From Nocardia elegans NBRC 108235 (GTDB taxonomy: Bacteria > Actinomycetota > Actinomycetes > Mycobacteriales > Mycobacteriaceae), in NCBI RefSeq assembly GCF_001612845.1, contig NZ_BDBF01000051.1, positions 1 through 60,664 of the forward strand: a stretch of 60,664 bases of DNA, given 5' to 3'. A program made the translations under genes and the position numbers. The notes under the pieces were generated by a model that made no database searches, had not been told where the DNA came from, and was given only the letters and a program-made list of their open reading frames with translations. Below, piece after piece: positions 26,537-34,886 of the stretch; positions within the stretch are counted from its first letter, which is position 1; every line of letters begins with the position of its first letter.

Positions 26537-27148
26537 TCAGCTCGCGAGCTCGCGCAGCAGGCCGGGGAATTCGGTGAGATCGCGCAGGACGACATCGGCG
26601 CCGGCGGCCCGCAGCTGCGCCGCGTCGCACGGACCGCTGGTCACGCCGACCGCATACGCCGACGCCGTGCGGGCGCCGCGCATATCGCCGATGTGGTCAC
26701 CGACGTACACACTCGCCTCGTGGTCGCGCAGGGCCTGGGCCTTCTGTTCGGCCCACAGGTCCCCGATCACGGCGTCGTTCGGAATGTCGAGGTGAGTGAG
26801 GTGCAATTTGGCATTGGGTTCGTATTTGCCGGTGACCACGATCACGCGGCCGCCCAGCGCCCGGACCGCCGCGGTCGCCGCGCGGGCGCCCGGCAATTCC
26901 ACCGTGCCGGTGATCGCGAAATCCGGATACATCTCCCGGTACATATCGGCCACGGCCGGAACGCGGTCGGCGGGGAACCAGTTGGCCAGTTCGTGCTCCA
27001 GCGGCGGCCCGAGGCGGGTGACGACCAGATCGCTGTCGATGGGGGTGCCGGTGCGCCTCGACAGCTCCCGGTAGCAGGCGCGGATGCCGGGACGCGAGTC
27101 GATCAAGGTCATATCGAGGTCGAAGCCGACCGTGAGCGGACCTGTCAT
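26537..27148 (-). CDS. HAD-superfamily phosphatase, phosphoglycolate-phosphatase-like
   Basis: 203 residues from ATG 27148; upstream in-frame sequence is antisense of the SdpI-like gene and not included. HAD motifs are present: I, VGFDLDMTLIDSR; II, VIVVTGK; III/IV, VYVGDHIGDMRGARTA. The cap sequence (GIRACYRELSRRTGTPIDSD) is a small helical type. Substrate cannot be told. Same strand and 25 bp from the SdpI-like gene, so possibly co-transcribed. Confidence 0.87.
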   Translation of the reverse strand: MTGPLTVGFDLDMTLIDSRPGIRACYRELSRRTGTPIDSDLVVTRLGPPLEHELANWFPADRVPAVADMYREMYPDFAITGTVELPGARAATAAVRALGGRVIVVTGKYEPNAKLHLTHLDIPNDAVIGDLWAEQKAQALRDHEASVYVGDHIGDMRGARTASAYAVGVTSGPCDAAQLRAAGADVVLRDLTEFPGLLRELAS

Positions 27149-27173
27149 ACCGGACGGCCGGACGCCGGACGGA

Positions 27174-27578
27174 TCAATTGGCGGGCTGGCAGGCGTCGCG
27201 CAGTGAGCACGCGCCGCAGGAGTTGCCACAGCCGCCGACCTCGGCGGGCGCGAGCCCCGCGATCGCGTCGTTGGCCGCGTTGACCCCAGCGCCCAGCGTG
27301 AACAGGGCCACGACCAGTGCCACCGCGGCGGCAGCCAAGCCCACCCATACCGGCGCCACCAGCGCGATCGCACCGGCGGCGGCCAGCAGCAGACCCGCAC
27401 CGACCGAGGTGGGCCCGGCGACGCGGTTGGCCACGCGATACGCCTCTTCGGTGCGGAGGGCTTCTTCGGTGTGCACACCGAAGAACCGATTGGGTGGCAG
27501 GGTGCCGGTCAGCCCGAGCACACCCGTGACAACGGCCACGGCCGCCGGCAGAAACAGGAGGAGCGCGACCACGAACAC
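27174..27578 (-). CDS. SdpI-family membrane protein with C-terminal cysteine cluster
   Basis: 134 residues from GTG 27578. The first helix (FVVALLLFLPAAVAVVTGVL) and the motif GTLPPNRFFGVHTEEALRTE EAYRVANRVAGP are typical of SdpI-like immunity/signal proteins. Two further helices follow. Unusually, the tail GGCGNSCGACSLRDACQPAN has four cysteines in 20 residues, suggesting a metal or redox site on the cytoplasmic side. Function is unknown; SdpI relatives protect against secreted peptides. Confidence 0.8.
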   Translation of the reverse strand: MFVVALLLFLPAAVAVVTGVLGLTGTLPPNRFFGVHTEEALRTEEAYRVANRVAGPTSVGAGLLLAAAGAIALVAPVWVGLAAAAVALVVALFTLGAGVNAANDAIAGLAPAEVGGCGNSCGACSLRDACQPAN

Positions 27579-27746
27579 CCGGAATACGGTACTCCGGTAT
27601 CAAAACCGGGCGCCCGCGGGGCTCGCCGCCGCCGCGAACGACCCGCTCACCCCTTTTTGGGTGCTGACGTGCGCACGCTCTACCCTGAGTGACGACGTTG
27701 TCCACAGACGTTCACCAGGGGAACTCGGCGACAAGAAGGCAGGACC

Positions 27747-30719
27747 GTGCAGGACACTCGTGCAACCGATACAGCCGGCGCATCGACCGGCCGGGGTGAC
27801 GGGCCCGAAAGCAGCCTGCCCACGCTCCCCGGAACCGATGTGCCCGCGCACCGCTACAACGCGGGACTGGCCGGAGCCCTGGAGAGCAAATGGCAGCGGG
27901 TGTGGGCGGAGCGCGGCACCTTCCAGGCGCCGAATCCGGTCGGCCCGCTGGCCGGCGAGACCCCGGCGGACAAGCTGTTCATCCAGGACATGTTCCCGTA
28001 TCCCTCGGGTGCGGGTCTGCACGTCGGCCATCCGCTGGGCTACATCGCCACCGATGTGTTCGCGCGCTACCACCGCATGCACGGCCGCAACGTGCTGCAT
28101 GCGCTGGGTTACGACGCCTTCGGCCTGCCCGCCGAGCAGTACGCGGTACAGACCGGCGCGCATCCGCGGGTGACCACGGAATCCAATATCGCGACCATGC
28201 AGCGCCAACTGGACCGGCTGGGCCTGGGCCACGACCGGCGCCGCTCGTTCGCGACCACCGACCCCGAGTTCTACAAGTGGACGCAGTGGATCTTCCTGCG
28301 CATCTACAACGCCTGGTACGACACCTCGGCGAACAAGGCCCGCCCGATCGCGGATCTGGTGGCCGAATTCGCCGCGGGTGAGCGACCCACCCCGGACGGT
28401 CGCGCGTGGGCCGAGTTGTCGCCCGCCGAACAGGGCGAGGTGCTGGACTCGTATCGCCTGGTGTACCAATCGGATTCGATGGTCAACTGGTGCCCCGGAC
28501 TGGGCACCGTGCTGGCCAACGAGGAGGTCACCGCCGACGGCCGCAGTGAGCGCGGCAACTTCCCGGTGTTCCGGAAACGCCTGCGGCAGTGGATGATGCG
28601 CATCACCGCCTACTCCGACCGCCTGGTCGACGATCTGGACCTGCTGGACTGGCCGGACAACGTGAAGGCCATGCAGCGCAACTGGATCGGACGCTCGCGT
28701 GGTGCCGAGGTCTCGTTCGCCGTGGCGCGAGCGACGGGCGCGGAGGAGGCAGCCGGCGTAACCACGGAGCGCCCCGGGAGCGCCACCGTCGATACAGCGA
28801 ACATCGAGGTCTTCACCACCCGGCCCGACACGCTGTTCGGGGCGAGCTATGTGGTGCTGGCCCCGGAACACGAACTGGTGGACCGGCTGGCCGTCGCGCA
28901 GTGGCCCGCCGACGTCGACCCCCGGTGGACCTTCGACGCCGCCTCGCCGGCCGAAGCCGTTGCGGCCTACCGCAAGTCGATCGCCGCAAAGTCCGATCTG
29001 GAGCGGCAGGAGAACAAGGAGAAGACCGGCGTCTTCCTGGGCGCCTACGCCACCAACCCGGTCAACGGGGCGCAGCTGCCGATCTTCATCGCCGACTATG
29101 TGCTGTTGGGCTACGGCACCGGCGCGATCATGGCGGTACCCGGCCACGACCAGCGCGACTGGGAGTTCGCGCGGGCGTTCGGCCTGCCGATCGTGGAAGT
29201 CATTGCCGGAGGCGACATCTCGGAGTCCGCGTATTCGGGCGACGGCCTGCTGGTGAACTCCGACTACCTGAACGGGCTGGACGTCGAGACCGCCAAGGCC
29301 ACCGTCGTCGAGCGCCTGGAACGCGACGGCCACGGCAAGGGCACCATCCAGTACAAACTGCGCGACTGGCTGTTCGCCCGCCAGCGTTACTGGGGCGAGC
29401 CGTTCCCGATCGTCTACGACGAGCAGGGCGCGGCGCATCCGCTGCCGGAATCCATGCTGCCGGTGGAACTTCCGGAGGTGCGCGACTTCGCGCCGGTCAC
29501 CTTCGATCCGGACGACGCCGATTCCGAACCGTCGCCGCCGCTGGCCAAGGCCACCGATTGGGTGACCGTCGAACTGGATCTGGGCGACGGGGTGAAGACC
29601 TATCGCCGCGACACCAACGTGATGCCGCAGTGGGCCGGAAGCTCCTGGTACCAGCTGCGCTACACCGACCCGACCAATACGGAGGCGTTCTGCGCGCCGG
29701 AGAACGAGCGCTACTGGCTGGGCCCACGCCCGGCCGAACACGGTGCGAACGACCCCGGCGGCGTGGATCTGTACGTCGGCGGCGTGGAACACGCGGTACT
29801 GCATCTGCTGTACGCGCGGTTCTGGCAGAAGGTGCTGTTCGATCTGGGTGAGGTGTCCGGCCCGGAACCGTACCGGCGCCTGTTCAACCAGGGTTACATC
29901 CAGGCCTTCGCCTACACCGACGAGCGCGGCACCTACATACCAGCCGCCGAGGTGGTCGAGCGCGACGGCAAGTTCTTCTGGACGAACACCTCCGGCGTGG
30001 AGATCGAGGTCTTCCAGGAGTACGGCAAGATCGGCAAATCGCTGAAGAACGCCATCTCCCCCGACGAGATGTGCGATCTGTACGGCGCGGACACCTTCCG
30101 GCTGTACGAGATGTCGATGGGCCCGCTGGACACCTCGCGTCCCTGGGCGACCAAGGATGTCGTCGGCGCGCACCGCTTCCTGCAGCGGGTGTGGCGCCTG
30201 GTGGTCGACGAGGAGTCGGGGGCCGCGCGGGTCACCGACGCCGAGCCGGCCGATGCCACCCTTCGCCTGCTGCACAAGACGATCGACGGTGTCGACGCCG
30301 ACTACGCCGCCCTGCGCGACAACACCGCCGGCGCGAAGCTGATCGAGCTGACCAACCATCTGACCAAGCAGTACCCGCAGGGCGCCCCGCGCACGGTGGT
30401 GGAACCGCTGGTGCTGATGCTGGCCCCGATGGCCCCGCATATCGCCGAGGAACTGTGGGAACGCCTGGGCCACACCACGGCGCTGGCGCACGGGCCCTTC
30501 CCGATCGCGGATCCGGCACTGCTGGTGGAGGATTCGGTCGAATATCCGATCCAGGTCAACGGCAAGGTCCGCAGCCGGGTCAGCGTACCGGCGGACGCCG
30601 ACGCGAAGGCGGTGGAGGCGGCGGCGCTCGCCGACGAGAAGCTGCTGGAATTCCTGGCCGGCAAGACCCCGCGCAAGGTCATCGTGGTCCCCGGCAAGCT
30701 GGTCAACGTGGTCGCGTAA
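27747..30719 (+). CDS. leuS: Leucyl-tRNA synthetase
   Basis: 990 residues from GTG 27747. It charges tRNA-Leu with leucine. The class I HIGH motif is in PYPSGAGLHVGHPLGYIATD (HVGH 92-95) and KMSKS appears as KIGKS (761-765). The CP1 editing domain (TTRPDTLFGASYVVLAPEHE) and the C-terminal anticodon-binding domain (TNHLTKQYPQ; PHIAEELWERLGH) are complete. It is somewhat longer than the roughly 970 residues of mycobacterial LeuRS. Part of the difference is a segment at residues 326-347 that looks like an in-frame insertion of a repeat element. Essential, cytosolic. Confidence 0.97.
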   Translation: MQDTRATDTAGASTGRGDGPESSLPTLPGTDVPAHRYNAGLAGALESKWQRVWAERGTFQAPNPVGPLAGETPADKLFIQDMFPYPSGAGLHVGHPLGYIATDVFARYHRMHGRNVLHALGYDAFGLPAEQYAVQTGAHPRVTTESNIATMQRQLDRLGLGHDRRRSFATTDPEFYKWTQWIFLRIYNAWYDTSANKARPIADLVAEFAAGERPTPDGRAWAELSPAEQGEVLDSYRLVYQSDSMVNWCPGLGTVLANEEVTADGRSERGNFPVFRKRLRQWMMRITAYSDRLVDDLDLLDWPDNVKAMQRNWIGRSRGAEVSFAVARATGAEEAAGVTTERPGSATVDTANIEVFTTRPDTLFGASYVVLAPEHELVDRLAVAQWPADVDPRWTFDAASPAEAVAAYRKSIAAKSDLERQENKEKTGVFLGAYATNPVNGAQLPIFIADYVLLGYGTGAIMAVPGHDQRDWEFARAFGLPIVEVIAGGDISESAYSGDGLLVNSDYLNGLDVETAKATVVERLERDGHGKGTIQYKLRDWLFARQRYWGEPFPIVYDEQGAAHPLPESMLPVELPEVRDFAPVTFDPDDADSEPSPPLAKATDWVTVELDLGDGVKTYRRDTNVMPQWAGSSWYQLRYTDPTNTEAFCAPENERYWLGPRPAEHGANDPGGVDLYVGGVEHAVLHLLYARFWQKVLFDLGEVSGPEPYRRLFNQGYIQAFAYTDERGTYIPAAEVVERDGKFFWTNTSGVEIEVFQEYGKIGKSLKNAISPDEMCDLYGADTFRLYEMSMGPLDTSRPWATKDVVGAHRFLQRVWRLVVDEESGAARVTDAEPADATLRLLHKTIDGVDADYAALRDNTAGAKLIELTNHLTKQYPQGAPRTVVEPLVLMLAPMAPHIAEELWERLGHTTALAHGPFPIADPALLVEDSVEYPIQVNGKVRSRVSVPADADAKAVEAAALADEKLLEFLAGKTPRKVIVVPGKLVNVVA
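28722..28786 (+). repeat. leuS: 65-bp repeat-like insertion inside leuS
   Basis: The segment begins GTGGCGC and ends GCGCCAC, a perfect 7-bp inverted repeat. It includes GCGTAACCACGGAG, the 14-bp core shared with the 51-bp direct repeats at 48859-48981; the best 26-bp match to those repeats has 23 identities. It encodes residues 326-347 of LeuRS. Mycobacterial LeuRS, as I recall it, runs almost directly from the RSRGA region to IEVFTTRPDT. Reading frame is preserved. Confidence 0.5.
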
Positions 30720-30726
30720 GTCCTTC

Positions 30727-30749
30727 CCGCGCTGGGCGTTTCAGCGCGG
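30727..30749. terminator. Short hairpin between leuS and the deacetylase gene
   Basis: CCGCGCTG (30727-30734) and CAGCGCGG (30742-30749) form an 8-bp stem with a 7-nt loop. The right arm overlaps the end of the convergent gene. Confidence 0.5.
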
Positions 30750-31562
30750 TGGCAGCAGCACGTCGTCGAGGGTGACCATCGAGAGGTGGCGCTCGCGGAT
30801 GACGTCTACCAACCGGCCGTAGCAATGTGTGACGGCCGGATGGTTGGCATGACCGATGACGATCGCCTGCGGGTTGAAGTACTTCGCGGCCATCTGCATC
30901 AGAAAGTCCTCGGTGACGATCGAGGAGTCCGACAGCGAACCGAACCACAGCGTCGGCACCGTATATCCGAGGTCGGCGGCGACCCGGTCCACCGCGGCGT
31001 TGCGGTACCCGTAGGGCGGTCGGTAATAGGGCGTTCCGTCCACGCCGAAGTTGTTGTGCAGGAACGTTTTCGTGCGACGGAGCTGGTCGGCGACGGCGCC
31101 GGCGGAGATCTTGGTGAGCGCGGGATGATCCCAGGTGTGGTTGCCCAGCTGGATCTGCCCGGACTCCACCAGCGGGCGCAGCGCGTCCCGGTGCACGGTC
31201 CACGAGTCGTAGGCGGCGGTCACGAAGCACGTGAAGCGAGCGCCGGTATCGCGCGCGAAGCGGATATAGGCGCCGACCACCTCGGGGCTCGCGCCGTCGT
31301 CCACGGTGAGCGCGAGATTCGCGCCGGCGCCCGGCAGAGCGGTCATCGTGCCCGAGGGCGCCACGGTCTTCGGCCCGGTTGGCGGCGGGGGTAACAGCGG
31401 GGACGGAGGCGCCGGGGGCAGGGGTGGGGTGACCGCCGCGGCGACAGGTTTCGCCCTCTCCCCGGTCGCACTGTGGGCCGTCGTACAGCCGGTCAAGGCG
31501 ACCGCCGTGCCCGCGGCGAGCAGCGTGAGCAGCTGCCGCCGATTCGGTCGCGCGTCACCCAT
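30741..31562 (-). CDS. Exported polysaccharide deacetylase (NodB/CE4) lipoprotein
   Basis: 273 residues from ATG 31562. The N terminus RRQLLTLLAAGTAVALTGC gives a lipobox (LTGC, Cys26) preceded by twin arginines, so Tat or Sec export as a lipoprotein. A Pro-rich spacer follows, then the NodB domain with LALTVDDGASPEVVGAY (catalytic Asp pair) and QLGNHTWDHPALTK (HxxxH metal motif), YYRPPYGYRNAAVDRVAADL and the C-terminal IVIGHANHPAVT. All metal ligands are present. A peptidoglycan or other cell-surface N-acetyl sugar is the likely substrate. Confidence 0.92.
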   Translation of the reverse strand: MGDARPNRRQLLTLLAAGTAVALTGCTTAHSATGERAKPVAAAVTPPLPPAPPSPLLPPPPTGPKTVAPSGTMTALPGAGANLALTVDDGASPEVVGAYIRFARDTGARFTCFVTAAYDSWTVHRDALRPLVESGQIQLGNHTWDHPALTKISAGAVADQLRRTKTFLHNNFGVDGTPYYRPPYGYRNAAVDRVAADLGYTVPTLWFGSLSDSSIVTEDFLMQMAAKYFNPQAIVIGHANHPAVTHCYGRLVDVIRERHLSMVTLDDVLLPPR

Positions 31563-31645
31563 GCCGGTGTCGCCCCTGGTAGGAGGTCATTTCTGCCCTA
31601 AGCTACCGCACCCTCGCCAGCCGGGGACCGGTCGTTCCGGCGCGT

Positions 31646-31702
31646 CGGCCGACAGCACCGACTCAGCGCCCGTTCAGCCCGGCCGACAGCACCGACTCAG
31701 CG
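31646..31702. repeat. 23-bp direct duplication across the SDR stop codon
   Basis: CGGCCGACAGCACCGACTCAGCG occurs at 31646-31668 and 31680-31702 (34-bp period). The second copy contains the stop codon of the SDR gene, so the first is a duplicated copy of the gene's 3' end. Confidence 0.8.
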
Positions 31703-32407
31703 GGCGATCGGGCGCAGCACGATCTCGGTCGGGTGCGCGTCGCGTGGCATCTCGACGGCGTTGCGGACGGCCCGGGCGACCGTCGCCGCGGTCAAGAACT
31801 TGTCGGGGTTGTAATCCCGCTGTTCGGAGGCGACGATCGCGCGCTGCATCTCGGTGTCGATGCGTCCCGGGTGGACGGAGGTGACACGCAGGTGCGGTTC
31901 CTCGAGCCGCAGCGCGTCACCGAACGCGCGCAGACCGAATTTGCTCGCGGCGTATACACCCCAGTCCGGATTGGCGCGCAGCCCGGCACCCGAATTGATC
32001 AGCACCACGTGGCCGCCGGCGGCGCGCAGGGCGGGCAGCAGCAGCCGGGTCAGCTCGGCGACGGCAATCAGATTGGCTTCCAGCGTATTTCGCCACAGCT
32101 CGACCGAGGAGTCGGCGATCGACCCCAGTTCGGCGACGCCCGCGTTGTGCACCAGCACATCCAGACGGCCGATCGGCGCCGTCGCCGCGGGCAGTGCGGC
32201 GTAATCGGTCAGATCAACCGGCCACGGTTCGGCATCGGGAAGTTCCGTCCGGATCTTCGCCAGCGATTCCGCCGAACGCGCGCCCAGCAGCAGTCGATGC
32301 GTCCCCGCGAGCTCCCGCGCGATCGCGGCTCCCAGTCCCCGGCTGGCGCCGGTGATCAGCGCGGTCGGTAGATCCTGCGCGGCAGTGCTTTCCGAAGGTG
32401 CGGCCAT
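31697..32407 (-). CDS. Short-chain dehydrogenase/reductase
   Basis: 236 residues from ATG 32407. The classical SDR cofactor motif TALITGASRGLGAAIAREL, the NAG motif VLVHNAGVAELGSIADSS, the catalytic Ser in VVLINSGAG and Tyr/Lys in VYAASKFG are all there. The Arg after the first strand (GARSAESLAKIR) suggests NADPH use. Substrate is unknown. Divergent from the ggh region. Confidence 0.92.
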   Translation of the reverse strand: MAAPSESTAAQDLPTALITGASRGLGAAIARELAGTHRLLLGARSAESLAKIRTELPDAEPWPVDLTDYAALPAATAPIGRLDVLVHNAGVAELGSIADSSVELWRNTLEANLIAVAELTRLLLPALRAAGGHVVLINSGAGLRANPDWGVYAASKFGLRAFGDALRLEEPHLRVTSVHPGRIDTEMQRAIVASEQRDYNPDKFLTAATVARAVRNAVEMPRDAHPTEIVLRPIAR

Positions 32408-32741
32408 GTGCTCACCGTAAACCCCGCGCGCCTGCCGCAGCGCTACGCACCCGGGCCGGGCGGACGATCACACGGGCGGGTCCGGACAATTGCACCGCCG
32501 CGACCGGACATCTGCCGTCCATCGGTGGCGAGCCGATGCCGATGGGTGTAATCCAGACTCGAGCAACCGGTTCACAGCGGCGGGCGGGGGACGGACACCG
32601 CGCATGACACAGAACGAGGCGATGAGGGTGGACACTGCCGAACAGGTGACCGGACCGGACCATGCCCCCGCGGCGGCCGCTGTGCGGCACGCGACGCCCG
32701 GGCGCCGCGCATATCTGAAGGTGACGTCGCAGAATAGGGAA
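32408..32741. other. Intergenic region between SDR and ggh
   Basis: About 330 bp. The frame of ggh stays open here (ATGs at 32490, 32604 and 32622), but the encoded residues are low-complexity and extend beyond the family N terminus, so I treat it as untranslated or promoter. No clear palindromes or hairpins were found. Confidence 0.5.
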
Positions 32742-34076
32742 ATGAACGGTCCCGGCTTCACCCCCACCCAGCTGGCTGCCCGGGCCGCCTATCTGCTCCG
32801 CGGCAACGATCTGGGGACCATGACCAGCGCGGCGCCCAAGCTCTACCCCCATATGTGGAGCTGGGACGCCGCCTTCGTCGCGGTCGGCCTGGCCCCGCTG
32901 AGTGTGGAGCGCGCTGTCGTCGAACTCGACACCCTGCTCTCCGCGCAATGGCGCAACGGGATGATCCCGCACATCGTGTTCGCCAACGGCGTGGACGGCT
33001 ATTTCCCGGGACCGAGCCGGTGGGAGTGCCGTCGGCTGGCGGCGAACGCCCCCGCTGGCGTCGACACGTCGGGCATCACCCAGCCACCGGTGCACGCGAT
33101 CGCGGTCCAGCGGATTCTCGACCACTCCCGGCGCCACGGCCGCACCACCCGGGCGGTCGCCGCGGAATTCCTGGATCGGCGCTGGGTCGATCTGATGCGC
33201 TGGCATCGCTGGCTGGCGCATGCCCGCGACCCCAAACAGCACGGCCGGATCACCCTGTATCACGGCTGGGAGTCCGGAATGGACAATTCGCCGCGGTGGG
33301 ATCGCGCCTACGCCAATGTGGTGGTCGGCGACCTGCCGCCGTATCGGCGCGCCGATATCGACGTGGTCGACCCGGCGCAGCGTCCCACCGATCGCGAATA
33401 CGACCGCTACCTGTGGCTTGTGGAGCAAATGCGTCGGTGTGGCTACGACGATTTCCAACTGGCCTCGACGATGAGCTTCGCCGTGGAGGACGTCTTCGTC
33501 ACCGCCGTCTTCGCACTGGCGTGTGAGGTGCTGGCCGGAATCGGGGAGGACTACCGCATGCCGCACGCCGATGTGCGCGAGCTCTACGAGTGGGCCGACT
33601 ATTTCCGCGCCGGCGTGATCGCCACCGCCGATCCGCGCTCCGGCGCCGCGCGCGACTTCGACCTGCGCACCGACGAATGGATCGGCACCGAAACGCTGGC
33701 CATGTTCGCGCCGCTGCTGTGCGGCGGCCTGCCGCGCGCCACCGAACGCAGTCTGCTGCGCCTGTTCGAGGGGCCACGCTTCTGCGGCCACCCCGATCTG
33801 CGCTACGCGCTGCCGCCCTCGACCTCGCCGGTGTCGAAGGATTTCCGCCCGCGCGAATATTGGCGCGGGCCGGTGTGGCCGGTGATGAGCTGGCTGTTCT
33901 CCTGGGTCTTCGCCCGCCGCGGCTGGGCCGAACGGTCCTTCATGCTGCGTGCGGAAGGTTTGCGGCAAGCGGGCGACGGCAGCTTCGCGGAGTACTACGA
34001 CCCGTTCACCGGGGATCCGCTGGGGAGCATGCAACAGTCGTGGACGGCCGCCGCGGTCCTCGACTGGCTCGGATGA
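32742..34076 (+). CDS. ggh: Glucosylglycerate hydrolase (GH63)
   Basis: 444 residues from ATG 32742, the start that matches the mycobacterial enzyme (FTPTQLAARAAYLLRGNDLG). It hydrolyses glucosylglycerate to glucose and glycerate, a step linked in mycobacteria to recovery from nitrogen starvation. The (alpha/alpha)6 signatures are PHMWSWDAAFVAVGLAPLSV, YHGWESGMDNSPRWD with D181, and GDGSFAEYYDPFTGDPLGSM with E417; these positions fit the catalytic Asp and Glu described for the Mycolicibacterium hassiacum enzyme. The C-terminal QQSWTAAAVLDWLG is conserved. Mannosylglycerate could also be a substrate. Confidence 0.93.
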   Translation: MNGPGFTPTQLAARAAYLLRGNDLGTMTSAAPKLYPHMWSWDAAFVAVGLAPLSVERAVVELDTLLSAQWRNGMIPHIVFANGVDGYFPGPSRWECRRLAANAPAGVDTSGITQPPVHAIAVQRILDHSRRHGRTTRAVAAEFLDRRWVDLMRWHRWLAHARDPKQHGRITLYHGWESGMDNSPRWDRAYANVVVGDLPPYRRADIDVVDPAQRPTDREYDRYLWLVEQMRRCGYDDFQLASTMSFAVEDVFVTAVFALACEVLAGIGEDYRMPHADVRELYEWADYFRAGVIATADPRSGAARDFDLRTDEWIGTETLAMFAPLLCGGLPRATERSLLRLFEGPRFCGHPDLRYALPPSTSPVSKDFRPREYWRGPVWPVMSWLFSWVFARRGWAERSFMLRAEGLRQAGDGSFAEYYDPFTGDPLGSMQQSWTAAAVLDWLG

Positions 34077-34127
34077 GTCACGCGTAAACACTGGTCACAA
34101 GCGCCTCGGCTGCCTACTCTCGTAGCC

Positions 34128-34886
34128 ATGTATCGACGCACCGTGGCTCGTCCGAAAGTCCGTCGCTTCACCGCAGCCCTGCCGCTGCTCGCCGTTGCCG
34201 GCATATTCTCGGCAACCGGTATCGCCTCCGCCGGACCCACCGGGCCGGATGTGTCGTCCTGGCAGCACATCGACGGCCGTCTGATCGACTGGTTCGCGGT
34301 CCGGGCCTCCGGGCACAACTTCGCCATGGTGAAGGCCACCGAGGGGCTGAACTACGTCAATCCCTATTTCGTCCCCGACAGCCTGCTGATGCGCGCGGCC
34401 GGGGTGGCACGCGGGACCTATCACTACGCCCATCCGGATCTGCCGCCGGAACCACAGGCCGCCCTCTACGCCGCGGTCGTCCTCGGCCAGAACGGCCCGC
34501 TGGATCTGCCGCCGGTCCTCGATATGGAGAATTCCGGCGGGCTACCCCCGGCGGAGCTGATCGATTGGACCCATCGCTATCTGACCACGGTGCAGGCATT
34601 GACCGGCCGGGTGCCGATCATCTACACCTATCCCCGGTTCTGGCAGACGGCGATGGCCGATTCCGATCAGTTCCACCAGTACCCGCTGTGGATCGCCGAC
34701 TATCGCGGCAACGCCCAGCCCGAGGTGCCCGGCGGCTGGCCGGCATGGACCTTCTGGCAGACCACCGATTCCGGCAGTGTGCCGGGTATCGCGGGCAATA
34801 CCGACCTCAACGTCTACAGCGGAGCGCAGGGCAATTTCGCGCAGTTCGCCAATATGCCGTTCAGCGGCAGCAGTTCGGGCAGTTAG
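34128..34886 (+). CDS. Secreted GH25 lysozyme
   Basis: 252 residues from ATG 34128. A signal peptide (FTAALPLLAVAGIFSATGIASA) precedes a single GH25 muramidase domain: GPDVSSWQHIDGRLIDW, FAMVKATEGLNYVNPYFV, the catalytic pair in PPVLDMENSGGLPP, and TFWQTTDSGSVPGIAGNTDL near the end. No cell-wall-binding repeats are fused. It would cut the MurNAc-GlcNAc linkage outside the cell, for remodelling or against competitors. Its 3' end overlaps the convergent ABC gene by 4 bp. Confidence 0.93.
   Translation: MYRRTVARPKVRRFTAALPLLAVAGIFSATGIASAGPTGPDVSSWQHIDGRLIDWFAVRASGHNFAMVKATEGLNYVNPYFVPDSLLMRAAGVARGTYHYAHPDLPPEPQAALYAAVVLGQNGPLDLPPVLDMENSGGLPPAELIDWTHRYLTTVQALTGRVPIIYTYPRFWQTAMADSDQFHQYPLWIADYRGNAQPEVPGGWPAWTFWQTTDSGSVPGIAGNTDLNVYSGAQGNFAQFANMPFSGSSSGS

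Noticed and set aside
27600..30491. Long open frame of about 960 codons on the strand opposite leuS
   Set aside because: It is antisense to a complete leuS; the His/Arg/Gly-rich product has no domain and is a typical high-GC shadow.
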